Part shown: positions 37,352 through 46,471 of the stretch, one piece after another | Layout: every line of letters starts with the position of its first letter | Numbering within the stretch: the first letter of the stretch is position 1 | NCBI GenBank assembly: GCA_022825895.1 | Contig: JAJDVX010000042.1 | Location: 70,525-134,524 of the forward strand | Source: Chloroflexota bacterium | GTDB lineage: Bacteria; Chloroflexota; UBA11872 | DNA length: 64,000 nt | Direction: 5' to 3' | Position numbers and translations under genes: made by a program | The notes under the pieces: generated by a model | Told to the model about the DNA's origin: nothing | Database searches by the model: none | Seen by the model: the letters and a program-made list of their open reading frames with translations, nothing else

Positions 37352-38185
37352 ATGCAAGCCGGAACGACGAGCGATGCGAATGTCAGCATCAGGCAGGCCT
37401 TGCGCCTGAACCAATCCCTTTACACCAACGTTGCAACGCGCGGTGTCGGCGGCCGGCAGGCACTAAAGGTAATGGCAATAGCGGCCCTTTTCTTCGGCCT
37501 CCTCGAGTTCAGCAGTTCCGGCCCTGCCCTCACCCAGACCCTCGGCGCGGCCGGCGTCGATGCGGGCTCGGCGGTAGCGCAAATGGCCTGGTTGGTTGCG
37601 GGCCCTGCGCTGGCTCACCTGTCAGCCTGGCTGATCTGGACGTTCCTGCTCTGGTTGATCGGTGCTCGGTGGACTGCGCCTGAGCGCGCGCCACCCTCGT
37701 TCGGTAGCGTGGCGCGCGCGTTGGCTTTGGCGCAGTCGCCAATCCTGGTGGCTCCCGTCATGTTCGCCATTACGCAAATCGTCGTAGGCAGTCTCGCCGG
37801 ATCACCAGGTAGTCCGGCCAACCTCTTGTTGGTGGCTCCGGCATGGACAGCTGGCCTCATAAATGCCTGGATACTTGCGGGGACGTTTCTAGCTCTACGT
37901 GAGATTTCTGGCATGACCGGCGGCCGAGTATTCACCTCGGTCGTCGGCGTCGGGGTACTCGTGGCGGTGCTGTTTGGAGTCCTCACCGTCATGCTGAGTA
38001 GCGTCGCGGGACGGGAGGCTGTCGGTCTGTATCCCATCTTTCCCCCGGGCTTCAATTCAAATGCGCTGACGGCAGAGGACATCGCCTACAGACTTGACTT
38101 CAACATCGGCTTCCTTGGCTTGACCGATAGCCTCCTGAGTCATCTGTCGAGTTCAATCCTTCATCCGTTCGCGGGCGCCACGTAG
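37352..38185 (+). CDS. Yip1-like multi-pass membrane protein, copy 3
   Basis: 277 aa with about five to six helices. Shared motifs are IRQALRLNQSLYTNVATRG, then LKVMAIAALFFGLLEF, FGSVARALALAQSPIL and LREISGMTGGRVFTSVV. It lies 21 bp after copy 2, so the three very probably form one operon. Sequence divergence between copies is large while the motif positions are kept, which indicates an old duplication rather than a recent one. Function unknown. Confidence 0.74.
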   Translation: MQAGTTSDANVSIRQALRLNQSLYTNVATRGVGGRQALKVMAIAALFFGLLEFSSSGPALTQTLGAAGVDAGSAVAQMAWLVAGPALAHLSAWLIWTFLLWLIGARWTAPERAPPSFGSVARALALAQSPILVAPVMFAITQIVVGSLAGSPGSPANLLLVAPAWTAGLINAWILAGTFLALREISGMTGGRVFTSVVGVGVLVAVLFGVLTVMLSSVAGREAVGLYPIFPPGFNSNALTAEDIAYRLDFNIGFLGLTDSLLSHLSSSILHPFAGAT

Positions 38186-38865
38186 TGCAAACGGCGAGTC
38201 CCCACGTTCGCAGACTTCCTCAGCCCTACACACCCGTTGGATTTCAACCAGCACCTAACACCCCCGGTCCACTCACAGTCGTCCCGGCCGCCCCAATTGC
38301 ATTAACGGTGCCCATTTGGACCGTCCGATCCTCCGATGCCAGTAGACGGAGGCACGTCAACGTCCGGTCCATTTCCCGGACACGTATGGTCCGCCCTGGC
38401 GGCGTATTGGCCGGTATGGAATCCGGATCCCTCCTGCGCGGTGGGCCTGCCGGATTCGTGGAGCGTCTGCACTGAACCTCACCAACCACCGCTGACCTGG
38501 TAGAAGAGCCCGATCCGAGCTTGTCGCCTGGGGCCAAAGGTGGGCCATGTCCTCCGCGGCGTCATCAACCTGCCTGCCCGCTGTGCCGTCGTCGCAGTCT
38601 GTTCGATTCGGCGTACCGGGACGACGCCCGAACGTATCGACACCCCGCGATTCCGGCCGGGCCGACCGCGATCGTCAGCATGCTAGTCTCGCGCCCTTGA
38701 AGCGTAGGGCAGCGACGGTGAGAATTGAGATGATATCCCCACCAACCAGCCCGACCCGACGCACGCCAAGCGCCATGTGAAGCGCCGAATCGTCCCTGAC
38801 TTGGTCGGACCCGGCCACCAAGCTCTACGCCGAGTCAACCCGCGCCCTCCGCAAAGGAGCCCCGC
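38186..38865. other. 680-bp stretch without a supported gene
   Basis: The overlapping short ORFs on both strands (96 aa plus, 97 aa minus, 77 aa plus) are rich in Arg/Pro/Ser and lack family features or coding bias, so I treat them as chance ORFs. No tRNA, CRISPR or clear terminator seen. It marks the right edge of the accessory stretch. Confidence 0.5.
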
Positions 38866-39186
38866 ATGTTCGTCATCATCGCCCCCATCCAGATCAAGGA
38901 CGGCTACAAGGACCGCTTCATCGATGAAATGATCGGCGACGCCCGCGGCTCCGTGAATGACGAGCCAGGCTGCCTCCAATTCGACGTCATCCAGGACGCC
39001 AACGACCCCAATCGCATTTGGCTCTACGAAATCTACGTCGATGAAGACGCCTTCAAGGCCCACACCCAGGCCCCCCACTTCATCAAGTGGCGCGACGCCA
39101 CCGCCGACTGGACCGAGGACTCGGGTCTGCAGGGCGCCGGCCTCGGCGCCACAAACATCTGGCCGCCCGACGACGAGTGGAAGTAA
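38866..39186 (+). CDS. Antibiotic biosynthesis monooxygenase (ABM/YgiN-like) domain protein
   Basis: 106 aa, a single ferredoxin-like ABM domain: FVIIAPIQIKDGYKDRFIDEM, NDEPGCLQFDVIQDANDPNRIWLYEIYVDEDAFKAHTQAPHFIKW. These cofactor-free, dimeric enzymes oxidise quinols or polyketide-type substrates, and some bind haem. Substrate unknown. AAAGGAG lies about 8 bases before the ATG. It returns to the C-rich codon style of the core genes. Confidence 0.92.
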   Translation: MFVIIAPIQIKDGYKDRFIDEMIGDARGSVNDEPGCLQFDVIQDANDPNRIWLYEIYVDEDAFKAHTQAPHFIKWRDATADWTEDSGLQGAGLGATNIWPPDDEWK

Positions 39187-39238
39187 TCCGGCGCTAGCGC
39201 GCATCCTTGCTACATGGCGACAAACGGAGATCGATGAC

Positions 39239-39946
39239 GTGACCCCGATCGGATGGGTCCGCCGCACCATTGCCGAGCAGAAAGAGCGGCAGGAACAGGC
39301 GCGCCAGGCCCGCGAACAGGAACGGCAACGGCAAGAGGCCATCCGGCAACGCCAGCGCGAAGCCGAGCAGCGCGCCCTGCGCCTCGAACGACAGCGCCGC
39401 GACAACATCATCGACATTCTGGATGACAACAAGCTCCCCCAGGGCGACTGGTCCCACTACCAACCGCTGCCGTTCAAATTCCTCAAGAGCGAGCACCTCA
39501 TCTACGTCTTTCCGGGCGTCGGCTACGCCGAACAGCGCATCAAACGCGAAATCGTCGGCCGGTCAGCGGGAACCAGCGTCCGTATAGCCAAAGGCGTTTC
39601 GGTCCGCGTTGGCCAATCCCGCGGCACCCCCGTCGAACGCGACGAAATCGTCCACCGCGGCGTCGGCACCATGGCCGTCACCACCAAGCACGTCTACTTC
39701 AGCGGCGAACGTACCTTCCGCATCCGCTTCAGCCGCATCGTGTCAGTGCAAGCCATGCGCGACGCCGTCGAAGTCACCCGCGACCGCGCCAGTGGCCTTT
39801 CCGAGTACTTCATCCTCGATGACGCAGACATCGAATTCGCCGCCAACCTCATGCTCACCATCCCTGCCCTCGAACTCCCCCGCCGTCCCGAAACCCACGA
39901 TCCCGCCGACTACCATCTGCTCCTCATGGACATGGACGCCGACTAA
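39239..39946 (+). CDS. PH-like-domain protein with charged coiled-coil N-terminus
   Basis: 235 aa from the GTG at 39239; the track's start at 38957 lies inside the upstream gene. Residues about 10-55 are an unbroken Arg/Glu/Gln stretch (KERQEQARQAREQERQRQEA) predicted to be a single helix or coiled coil. The rest resembles small bacterial PH-like domains: LPFKFLKSEHLIYVFPG, GVGTMAVTTKHVYFSGERTFRIRFSRIVSV. Such domains bind lipids or proteins. No enzymatic motif. About 50 bp after the monooxygenase gene. Confidence 0.62.
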   Translation: MTPIGWVRRTIAEQKERQEQARQAREQERQRQEAIRQRQREAEQRALRLERQRRDNIIDILDDNKLPQGDWSHYQPLPFKFLKSEHLIYVFPGVGYAEQRIKREIVGRSAGTSVRIAKGVSVRVGQSRGTPVERDEIVHRGVGTMAVTTKHVYFSGERTFRIRFSRIVSVQAMRDAVEVTRDRASGLSEYFILDDADIEFAANLMLTIPALELPRRPETHDPADYHLLLMDMDAD

Positions 39947-40106
39947 CCGGTCGCGTTCGTCGACCGCGTGTGGCATCTGACTTCAGGGTAAGCATCATCC
40001 GCACTTGCCGTGCCAATCGAGCCAGCCGGAGGATCTGCGTTAGGCGCAGCCGAGTCCGCACGAGCCGGGACGTGCACACCCGGCGAATCCGCGCGAACAT
40101 CGCCCC

Positions 40107-42122
40107 ATGTCCCTGATCCTCGGCATCGACACGGGCGGCACCCACACCGACGCCGTGGCCTTTGACCCAGCCGCCGACCGCGTCGTCGCCTGGCACAAGA
40201 CTCCCACCACCCATTCCGACCTCACGGTCGGTATCGCCGCCGCCATCGACGGTCTCTCGGGCATCGCTCACAGCCAAATCAGCCTCGTCTCACTCTCCAC
40301 GACTCTCGCCACCAACGCCGCAATCGAGGGCCTCGGCGGCCGCGTCTGCGCCCTGCTCATCGGCTACGACCAGGCAATGCTCCGCCGTTACGGTCTCCTC
40401 CACCGCATTCACGCCGCCGCTCTCGAGTTCATCCCCGGCCGCCACGACGTCTTCGGCGAGGAACGTGCCCCTCTTGACGAAGACGCTCTCCGCCGCGCCG
40501 TCGATCGCCATCGCGACCGCGTCGACGCGTTCGCCCTATCCAGCTATTTGTCGGTCCGCAACCCCGAGCACGAAGTCCGCGCCGCCGAGATTGTCGCCGA
40601 ACTTACCGATCGCCCCGTCGTGACCGGTGGCTCGGTCGGACGCTCCCTCGATTCAGTCCGTCGCGCCACCACGGCCGTCCTCAACGCCCGTCTCATCCCC
40701 CACGTCGAACGGTTGCTCACCGCCGTCGACCGCAGCGTGGCCCAGCGCGGCATCACGGCCCCTATCAGCATCGTCCGCGGCGACGGCGCCCTCATGCCGC
40801 TGGCCCAGGCCCGCGCCCGTCCGGTGGAGACCCTGCTTTCAGGCCCGGCAGCCAGCGCTGTCGGCGCCCAGCGGCTGACCGGCTGCGACGCCGCCCTCGT
40901 GGTGGATATGGGCGGTACGACCACCGATGTCGCCATGCTGCGCGACGGCCGTTCCAAGATCAGCGACCAGGGCGCTGCCATCAGTGACTGGCGGACCGCC
41001 GTCCGCGCTGCCGATGTTCGCTCGTTTGGCGTCGGCGGCGACAGCAGAATCCTGGCCGATCCCCTGGACCTCAGCGTCGGCCCCCAACGCGTCGAACCCC
41101 TCTCGGCCGCTGCAGCGGCCGACCCCTCAGTCGCCGATGCTCTGGCCAGGATCGATCACGACCAGGTTACCCACCGCCTCGTCCCCGTTTGGGAGTTCCT
41201 CACCGTCAGCGGATCCGCCGAAAGCGCCGTGCACTCCGCCGCCGAACGCGAAGTTTGCAGCGCCCTGCGCGAAGGCCCGCTCGATATCACCTCGCTCGCC
41301 ACGCGAGTCGGACTGGCCGACGCCCGCCTGCTCAACCTTCGGTCGCTCATCGCCCGGGGCATCGTCCGTCGAATCGGTCTCACGCCCACCGACATTCTTC
41401 ACGCCCGCGGCGAGTTTCTGGGGTTTGACGCGGATGCCGCCGTCCGGGCCTGCCGCGTAGCCGCCCGCGAGAGCCGGGTCAACCTGGACACCTTTCTCGC
41501 CCGCACGCACGAACTGACCATCCGCCAGCTCGGCGAAGGCGTACTCCGCCGCGCCGTCGCCGAATTCGACAGCCGTGCCGCCGAGGCCGACGACCGGCTC
41601 GGCCGCTTCGTCGTCGATCGCTCACTCTCGCGCAACCATCGGCAAGATCCGCTGGACATACGACTTGAGGTCACCGATCCCATTGTCGCTCTCGGCGCAC
41701 CGGCCGAGGCCTGGATACCCAAGGTGGCTAGGCGTCTTCACGCCGAGTGCCAGGTGCCCGAACTTGCTGCCGTGGCCAGCGCCGTCGGCGCCGCTACCAG
41801 CCAGGCGATCGAACGGATCGAGTTCTTGCTGCGCCCCCTGTACGCACGCTCGGGCATTACCGGCTACGTCGTCCACGGCCCCACCGAACGTCGACGATTT
41901 GCCTCTATCGCCGCCGCACGCTCCTACATTCAGATGGCCGGGCCGGATCTCGCTCGGTCCCGCGCACGTGCCGCCGGCGTCAGGCGGCCACAGATTATCC
42001 ACTCCGAGCACAGCTGGGACGCCCCGAGCGAAGACTCGGTCGAGCTCGGCCACCTCATGGAAACTCGATTCACCTTTACCGGAATCGGTCGGCCCGACGG
42101 CGAGTCCTGCTCTCCTCTATAA
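40107..42122 (+). CDS. Hydantoinase/oxoprolinase A-type (HyuA-like) protein
   Basis: 671 aa ASKHA-fold ATPase-like protein. N-terminal phosphate loop LGIDTGGTHTDAVAFD, then SLSTTLATNAAIEG, the GPAASAVGA and VVDMGGTTTDVAML motifs, and RSFGVGGDSRI. A winged-helix-like segment (REVCSALREGPLDITSLATRVGLADARLL) and GIVRRIGLTPTDILHARG follow, characteristic of the shorter HyuA subgroup. HyuA normally works with HyuB to hydrolyse 5-oxoproline or hydantoins with ATP; no HyuB is adjacent. The C-terminus differs from the other HyuA-type protein at 49406-51379. Confidence 0.85.
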   Translation: MSLILGIDTGGTHTDAVAFDPAADRVVAWHKTPTTHSDLTVGIAAAIDGLSGIAHSQISLVSLSTTLATNAAIEGLGGRVCALLIGYDQAMLRRYGLLHRIHAAALEFIPGRHDVFGEERAPLDEDALRRAVDRHRDRVDAFALSSYLSVRNPEHEVRAAEIVAELTDRPVVTGGSVGRSLDSVRRATTAVLNARLIPHVERLLTAVDRSVAQRGITAPISIVRGDGALMPLAQARARPVETLLSGPAASAVGAQRLTGCDAALVVDMGGTTTDVAMLRDGRSKISDQGAAISDWRTAVRAADVRSFGVGGDSRILADPLDLSVGPQRVEPLSAAAAADPSVADALARIDHDQVTHRLVPVWEFLTVSGSAESAVHSAAEREVCSALREGPLDITSLATRVGLADARLLNLRSLIARGIVRRIGLTPTDILHARGEFLGFDADAAVRACRVAARESRVNLDTFLARTHELTIRQLGEGVLRRAVAEFDSRAAEADDRLGRFVVDRSLSRNHRQDPLDIRLEVTDPIVALGAPAEAWIPKVARRLHAECQVPELAAVASAVGAATSQAIERIEFLLRPLYARSGITGYVVHGPTERRRFASIAAARSYIQMAGPDLARSRARAAGVRRPQIIHSEHSWDAPSEDSVELGHLMETRFTFTGIGRPDGESCSPL

Positions 42123-42197
42123 TCCGCCAGAATCCTCAGGTGTCCCGCACGCTGGCTCCCGCATGCGGTCCGACCACGACGACACGAAGGCGACCCA

Positions 42198-42653
42198 GTG
42201 GCAAAGAAGTTCCTGACCGAGGATGGTCGCACGCGCCTGATGGCCGAACTGGACGATCTCAAGACCGTCCAGCGGCCCGGCATCATCAAGCGAATCCACG
42301 AAGCCAAGGAGTTTGGCGAGCTTAACGAGGGCAATGAGTCCGACGAAGTGCGCAACGAACAAGCCTTCATTGAAGGCCGGATCATGATGCTCGAGCGCCT
42401 GCTCAAGGACGCTGAGGTCATCAGCACCCACTCGTCCGACACCGTCAGCATTGGATCCACCGTGCGTCTCAAGTCGAACAACGGCGAACGCAAGTACACG
42501 ATCGTCGGCACCGATGAAATCGACCTGCTTGATGGCAAGATTTCCAACGAATCTCCGTTGGGCGAGGCTCTCGTCGGGTGCAGAATCGGCGACTCGGTGA
42601 CCGTTCAGACCCCACGCGGCGCCCATTTGCACGAGATTCTGGAGATCAGCTGA
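42198..42653 (+). CDS. greA: Transcription elongation factor GreA
   Basis: 151 aa. Rescues backtracked RNA polymerase by stimulating transcript cleavage. The N-terminal coiled coil carries the acidic tip (EFGELNEGNESDEVRNEQAFIEGRI), with the catalytic acidic pair replaced in context by the usual GreA-type D/E-rich loop. The C-terminal FKBP-like domain has YTIVGTDEIDLLDGKISNESPLGEALVGCRIGD. GTG start. Its stop overlaps the likely CTG start of lysS, the common greA-lysS arrangement. Confidence 0.95.
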   Translation: MAKKFLTEDGRTRLMAELDDLKTVQRPGIIKRIHEAKEFGELNEGNESDEVRNEQAFIEGRIMMLERLLKDAEVISTHSSDTVSIGSTVRLKSNNGERKYTIVGTDEIDLLDGKISNESPLGEALVGCRIGDSVTVQTPRGAHLHEILEIS

Positions 42654-44140
42654 GCGACGATACGGGAGCCGAGCCATCCGACGCGCGAGCGGCTGACCGG
42701 CTATTCGAGACGCGCCGCGCAAAACTCGGGCTGATTGAAGCCACTCAGGGCACCGCCTATCCCGCCAGGCCCCCGCGAACCCACAACGCCAGCGACGCGG
42801 TGGCCCGAGTCGATGACAAGCCGCCTCCCGACGTAGACGTTGCCGGCCGAATCGTGGGCATGCGGCGCATGGGCGGAACCTCGTTCGCCCATCTCCGCGA
42901 CGGTAGCGGTGAGGTACAGCTCTACCTCAACCGTCAAGCCCTCGGTGCCGACGCGTATCGGAACGCGCTCGAGCTGCTCGATTTTGGCGACTTCGTCTCA
43001 GCCGGCGGCCCGCTCTTCCGCACCCGCAGCGGCGAACCGAGCGTCCGTGTGGAGCGCCTGCAAGTAGCCGCCAAGACGCTTCGGCCACTGCCGGCCAAGT
43101 GGCACGGCCTGAAAGACCACGAGACTCGCTTTCGGCAGCGTTACCTCGACATCCTTGCTAACAAAGACGTCAGGCGCAGATTCGAAAATCGAACTGCCAT
43201 TGTCTCCGCCCTGCGCCGAGTCCTCGACGCTCACGGATTCCTCGAGGTTGAGACTCCAACGCTCCAGCCGGTCTACGGTGGCGGCGCCGCCGTGCCCTTT
43301 GTGACTTCCTATGCCGCCTTGAACCGCGACTACTACTTGCGCATCTCCGATGAGCTATACCTGAAGCGCCTTCTTGTTGCCGGGTTCGAACGCGTCTACG
43401 AGATCTGCAAGACCTTTCGCAACGAGGGGATCGACCGTTCGCACAGCCCCGAATTCACGATGCTTGAGTGCTATCAGGCCTTTGCGGACCTGAGCGATAT
43501 GCGCAGACACGTCCAGGAACTCGTTGCGGCCGCCGCCGAGGCCGTTTACGGAACAACGCGCGTGCCGTTGGAGGAAGATGTCCTCGACTTCACCCCGCCA
43601 TGGCGGCGTCTGACCTATCGCGACGCCCTCCTGGCAGAAGCCGGAGTTGATCTCGAGGAGGATGGCAGCGAATCGGCGCTGCGCGATGCCGCCAGAGCCA
43701 ACGAGATTCACGTCGATCCCTCGTGGCCGCGCGCAAAACTATTGGACGAACTGATGAAAACGCTGGTGGAGCCGACGCTTGTCCAACCCACGTTCCTGGA
43801 GCGTTATCCGACTGAGACCGCCCCGCTGGCCAAGCGCTGCTCGGACGATCCACGCTTCATTGAACGCTTTGAGGTGTTCGTAAGCGGGATGGAGATGGCC
43901 AACGCCTATACCGAACTCAACGACCCCCTCGAGCAGCGAGTTCGCATGGAGGAACAGGCGTCCGAGAGGCACGGCGAGGACGCCACCCCGGTTGACGCGG
44001 ACTTTCTGCTCGCGCTCGAGCACGGCATGCCACCCGCCGGAGGTCTTGGCATTGGCGTGGATCGCCTGGTGATGGCCCTGACAGGTGTCAGCAACATCCG
44101 AGAAGTCATCCTTTTTCCGCAGCTGCGCGACCGCTCGTAG
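42650..44140 (+). CDS. lysS: Lysyl-tRNA synthetase, class II
   Basis: Charges tRNA-Lys. N-terminal OB-fold (VAGRIVGMRRMGGTSFAHLRDGSGEVQLYL), motif 1 around RQRYLDILANKDVRRRF and motif 2 FERVYEICKTFRNEGIDRSHSPEFTMLE. Motif 3 is in GGLGIGVDRLVMALTGVSNIREVILFP. No ATG, GTG or TTG occurs in frame between the GTG at 42578 (deep inside greA) and the conserved region. A CTG at 42650 overlaps the greA TGA as CTGA, has GGAG 6-7 bases upstream, and gives 496 aa, the expected length. I therefore choose CTG; the GTG at 42578 is the alternative. Confidence 0.93.
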   Translation: MSDDTGAEPSDARAADRLFETRRAKLGLIEATQGTAYPARPPRTHNASDAVARVDDKPPPDVDVAGRIVGMRRMGGTSFAHLRDGSGEVQLYLNRQALGADAYRNALELLDFGDFVSAGGPLFRTRSGEPSVRVERLQVAAKTLRPLPAKWHGLKDHETRFRQRYLDILANKDVRRRFENRTAIVSALRRVLDAHGFLEVETPTLQPVYGGGAAVPFVTSYAALNRDYYLRISDELYLKRLLVAGFERVYEICKTFRNEGIDRSHSPEFTMLECYQAFADLSDMRRHVQELVAAAAEAVYGTTRVPLEEDVLDFTPPWRRLTYRDALLAEAGVDLEEDGSESALRDAARANEIHVDPSWPRAKLLDELMKTLVEPTLVQPTFLERYPTETAPLAKRCSDDPRFIERFEVFVSGMEMANAYTELNDPLEQRVRMEEQASERHGEDATPVDADFLLALEHGMPPAGGLGIGVDRLVMALTGVSNIREVILFPQLRDRS

Positions 44141-44200
44141 TATTAACGCCACGTGCATGCCGCGTCGATCGCGGCGCGCCCACACGGCCCTGGCAACCAG

Positions 44201-45481
44201 ATGCTGCCCCTGAGATTCATTCGCGAGAACGAGGCGCTCGTGCGCGAACGCCTCTCCACTCGTGGCGGCGAGCTTCCTCTGGACGAACTCCTGTCCCTCG
44301 ACAGCCAGCGTCGCCGGTTGCTGACCCAGGTTGAGAGCCTTCGGGCAGAGCGCAGGCAGGTTTCCCGCGCCATCGGCAAGGCCTCGGCGGCTGAGCGCGA
44401 GAGCCTTATCACCCAAACTCGCGCACTTACGTCGGAGCTTGGCGACCGCGAACCTGCCCTTGGCGGTGTCCAGGCCAAGGTCGAACAGTTGCTGTTGGAG
44501 ATCCCAATGCTGCCGCACGCCTCCGTACCGGTCGGCGACGCCGACCACCCGGGCGCGGTGCACTATTGCAGCGCTGCGCCAGCTACGGACAGCCTCACGC
44601 CTCCCCATGACGAGATCGCCAAAGACCTGGGCATCCTTGACTTCGCTCGGGCGTCCAAGGTGGCCGGATCGGGATTCTGGATCTTCCGCGGCGCCGGAGC
44701 GCGACTGCAGCGGGCCCTCATTCAGTGGATGCTGAACTTCCAGGTCCGTGAGCACGGCTACCGCGAGCTGTACCTGCCCGCGCTCGTCACGCAGACCGCG
44801 ATGACCAACGCCGCAAAGTTGCCCAAGTTTGCCGGCGACTCCTATGCGGTCGATGAGCGCCGGTTGTGGCTCAGCCCGACCGCCGAAGTAGCCTTGTCCG
44901 AATACCACGCGGGCGAAACGCTGGACGCGGCCATGCTCCCAGCCAAGTACGTGGCGTACGCTGCGGCGTTCCGACGCGAGGCTGGAGCTGCGGGCGTTGA
45001 GACGCGAGGGCTCCGTCGGGTGCGCCAGTTTGACAAGATTGAGCTGTTCAACGTGACCACCCCCGATGACTCATATCCAGCTCTTGAGCGCATGCGCAGC
45101 GAAGCGGAGGCGGTAATCCGACACTTAGGGCTGAGTTATCGCGTCCGCGAAGTTCCGACCGGTGACCTGGGCTTTGCCGCAGCAAAGCAGTACGACCTTG
45201 AAGTGTGGTCACCCGGGGCCGGTGAATGGTTGGAAGTCTCGTCGGTCTCGAATTGCGAGGCGTTTCAGACTCGCCGGGCCGGCGTTCGCATCCGGCGGGC
45301 GGGTTCCGGCCGTACGCAATATGGGCACTCACTCAACGGCACGGCCCTGGGACTGCCGCGAACTTTCGTGGCTTTGCTCGAAAACGGCCTGCAAACGGAT
45401 GGAACTGTTGCCATTCCGGAGGTGCTTCAGCCTTACATGGGTGGCTGCAAGCGGATCGAGGCCGAAGCGCCATGGCTCTGA
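44201..45481 (+). CDS. serS: Seryl-tRNA synthetase
   Basis: Charges tRNA-Ser (and tRNA-Sec). 426 aa from the ATG at 44201 (MLPLRFIRENEALVRERL); the track start adds 16 unlikely residues. The N-terminal long coiled coil (SLDSQRRRLLTQVESLRAERRQVSRAIG) grips the tRNA extra arm. The class II core has WLSPTAEVALSEYH (serine site), FRREAGAAGVETRGLRRVRQFDKIELF (motif 2) and the C-terminal NGTALGLPRTFVALLEN (motif 3). The stop overlaps the next gene by 10 bp. Confidence 0.96.
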   Translation: MLPLRFIRENEALVRERLSTRGGELPLDELLSLDSQRRRLLTQVESLRAERRQVSRAIGKASAAERESLITQTRALTSELGDREPALGGVQAKVEQLLLEIPMLPHASVPVGDADHPGAVHYCSAAPATDSLTPPHDEIAKDLGILDFARASKVAGSGFWIFRGAGARLQRALIQWMLNFQVREHGYRELYLPALVTQTAMTNAAKLPKFAGDSYAVDERRLWLSPTAEVALSEYHAGETLDAAMLPAKYVAYAAAFRREAGAAGVETRGLRRVRQFDKIELFNVTTPDDSYPALERMRSEAEAVIRHLGLSYRVREVPTGDLGFAAAKQYDLEVWSPGAGEWLEVSSVSNCEAFQTRRAGVRIRRAGSGRTQYGHSLNGTALGLPRTFVALLENGLQTDGTVAIPEVLQPYMGGCKRIEAEAPWL

Positions 45482-46389
45482 CCGACGCCGCCCGCGCACA
45501 TCCGCTATTTGCTCTGGTCGGCGATACGCCGATGGTGGAGATCCCGATATTTCGCGCGGAATTTCCTGACGCCATGGTCCTGGCCAAGCTCGAATCAATG
45601 AATCCGGGCGGGTCTATCAAGGATCGCCCCGTGGCACGCATGCTGCTGGACGCCGTGGCCGAGGGGAAGCTGGGTTCGGGACAGACCATACTCGACTCGT
45701 CCTCCGGCAATGCGGGGATTGCGTACGCCATGTTCGGGGCGGCATTGGGCTATCCCGTCGAAATCGTGATCCCGGCCAACGCCAGCCAGGAGCGTCGGCG
45801 GCGGCTCACGGCTCACGGCGCCCAACTCGTGATCACCGACGCCATCCTTGGTTACGACGAAGCCTTGCGTGAAGTCCAACGTCGCTACGCAGCCGATCCC
45901 GACGGCTACTTCTTCTCGGACCAATACAGCAACGACTCCAACTGGCTGGCCCACTACGAAGGCACGGCCGTCGAGATCCTGGCGCAGGCGCCTGAAGGCA
46001 CTACGCACTTCGTCAGCGGCGTTGGCACTGGCGGGACGATCACCGGGGTGGGCCGCCGCCTGCGCGAGGAACGACCCGACGTGCAGGTTGTAGGGGCCTT
46101 ACCGCCCGTTTTCCCCGGTGTTGAAGGCCTGAAGCCGTTGGGTGAGGGACACATCGAGCCCGAGATCCTCGATCGCTCGGTAGTCGACTCATGGGTCCAA
46201 ATCGACATCGATGACGCCGGCCGGTTGTCCTTCGATCTGGCTAGGGCTGGCATCTTTGCCGGCCAGTCGTCTGGCGCCTACTTGTACGCGGTTCGCGAGA
46301 TCCTCCTGCAAGAACCGCGGGCATGCGTCGTGACGGTCTTGCCCGACGGCGGCGACCGCTATATCTCGTCGGGGCTGTGGGAGCCGTGA
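45472..46389 (+). CDS. Cysteine synthase family PLP enzyme
   Basis: 305 aa. Beta-replacement enzyme making cysteine from O-acetylserine (or a related acceptor) and sulfide. The PLP lysine is in NPGGSIKDRPV, the substrate loop in SSSGNAGIAYA, and the phosphate cup in SGVGTGGTITGVGR. The PLP-pyridine Ser is near GQSSGAYLYA. The ATG at 45472 overlaps the serS stop by 10 bp; the track's start at 45226 lies inside serS. CysK, CysM or cystathionine beta-synthase-like specificity cannot be separated here. Confidence 0.9.
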   Translation: MALTDAARAHPLFALVGDTPMVEIPIFRAEFPDAMVLAKLESMNPGGSIKDRPVARMLLDAVAEGKLGSGQTILDSSSGNAGIAYAMFGAALGYPVEIVIPANASQERRRRLTAHGAQLVITDAILGYDEALREVQRRYAADPDGYFFSDQYSNDSNWLAHYEGTAVEILAQAPEGTTHFVSGVGTGGTITGVGRRLREERPDVQVVGALPPVFPGVEGLKPLGEGHIEPEILDRSVVDSWVQIDIDDAGRLSFDLARAGIFAGQSSGAYLYAVREILLQEPRACVVTVLPDGGDRYISSGLWEP

Positions 46390-46471
46390 TCCGCTCCGGT
46401 AGCTTCGCGCGCCTGACCACCGCACCTGGCTGCAACGCAATCACCGGGCAGGTTCGGCACCACCATTCCGT

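Noticed and set aside
38185-38537. Short overlapping ORFs (96 aa plus, 97 aa minus)
   Set aside because: Low-complexity Arg/Pro/Ser products with no Shine-Dalgarno, family feature or coding bias; treated as chance ORFs.
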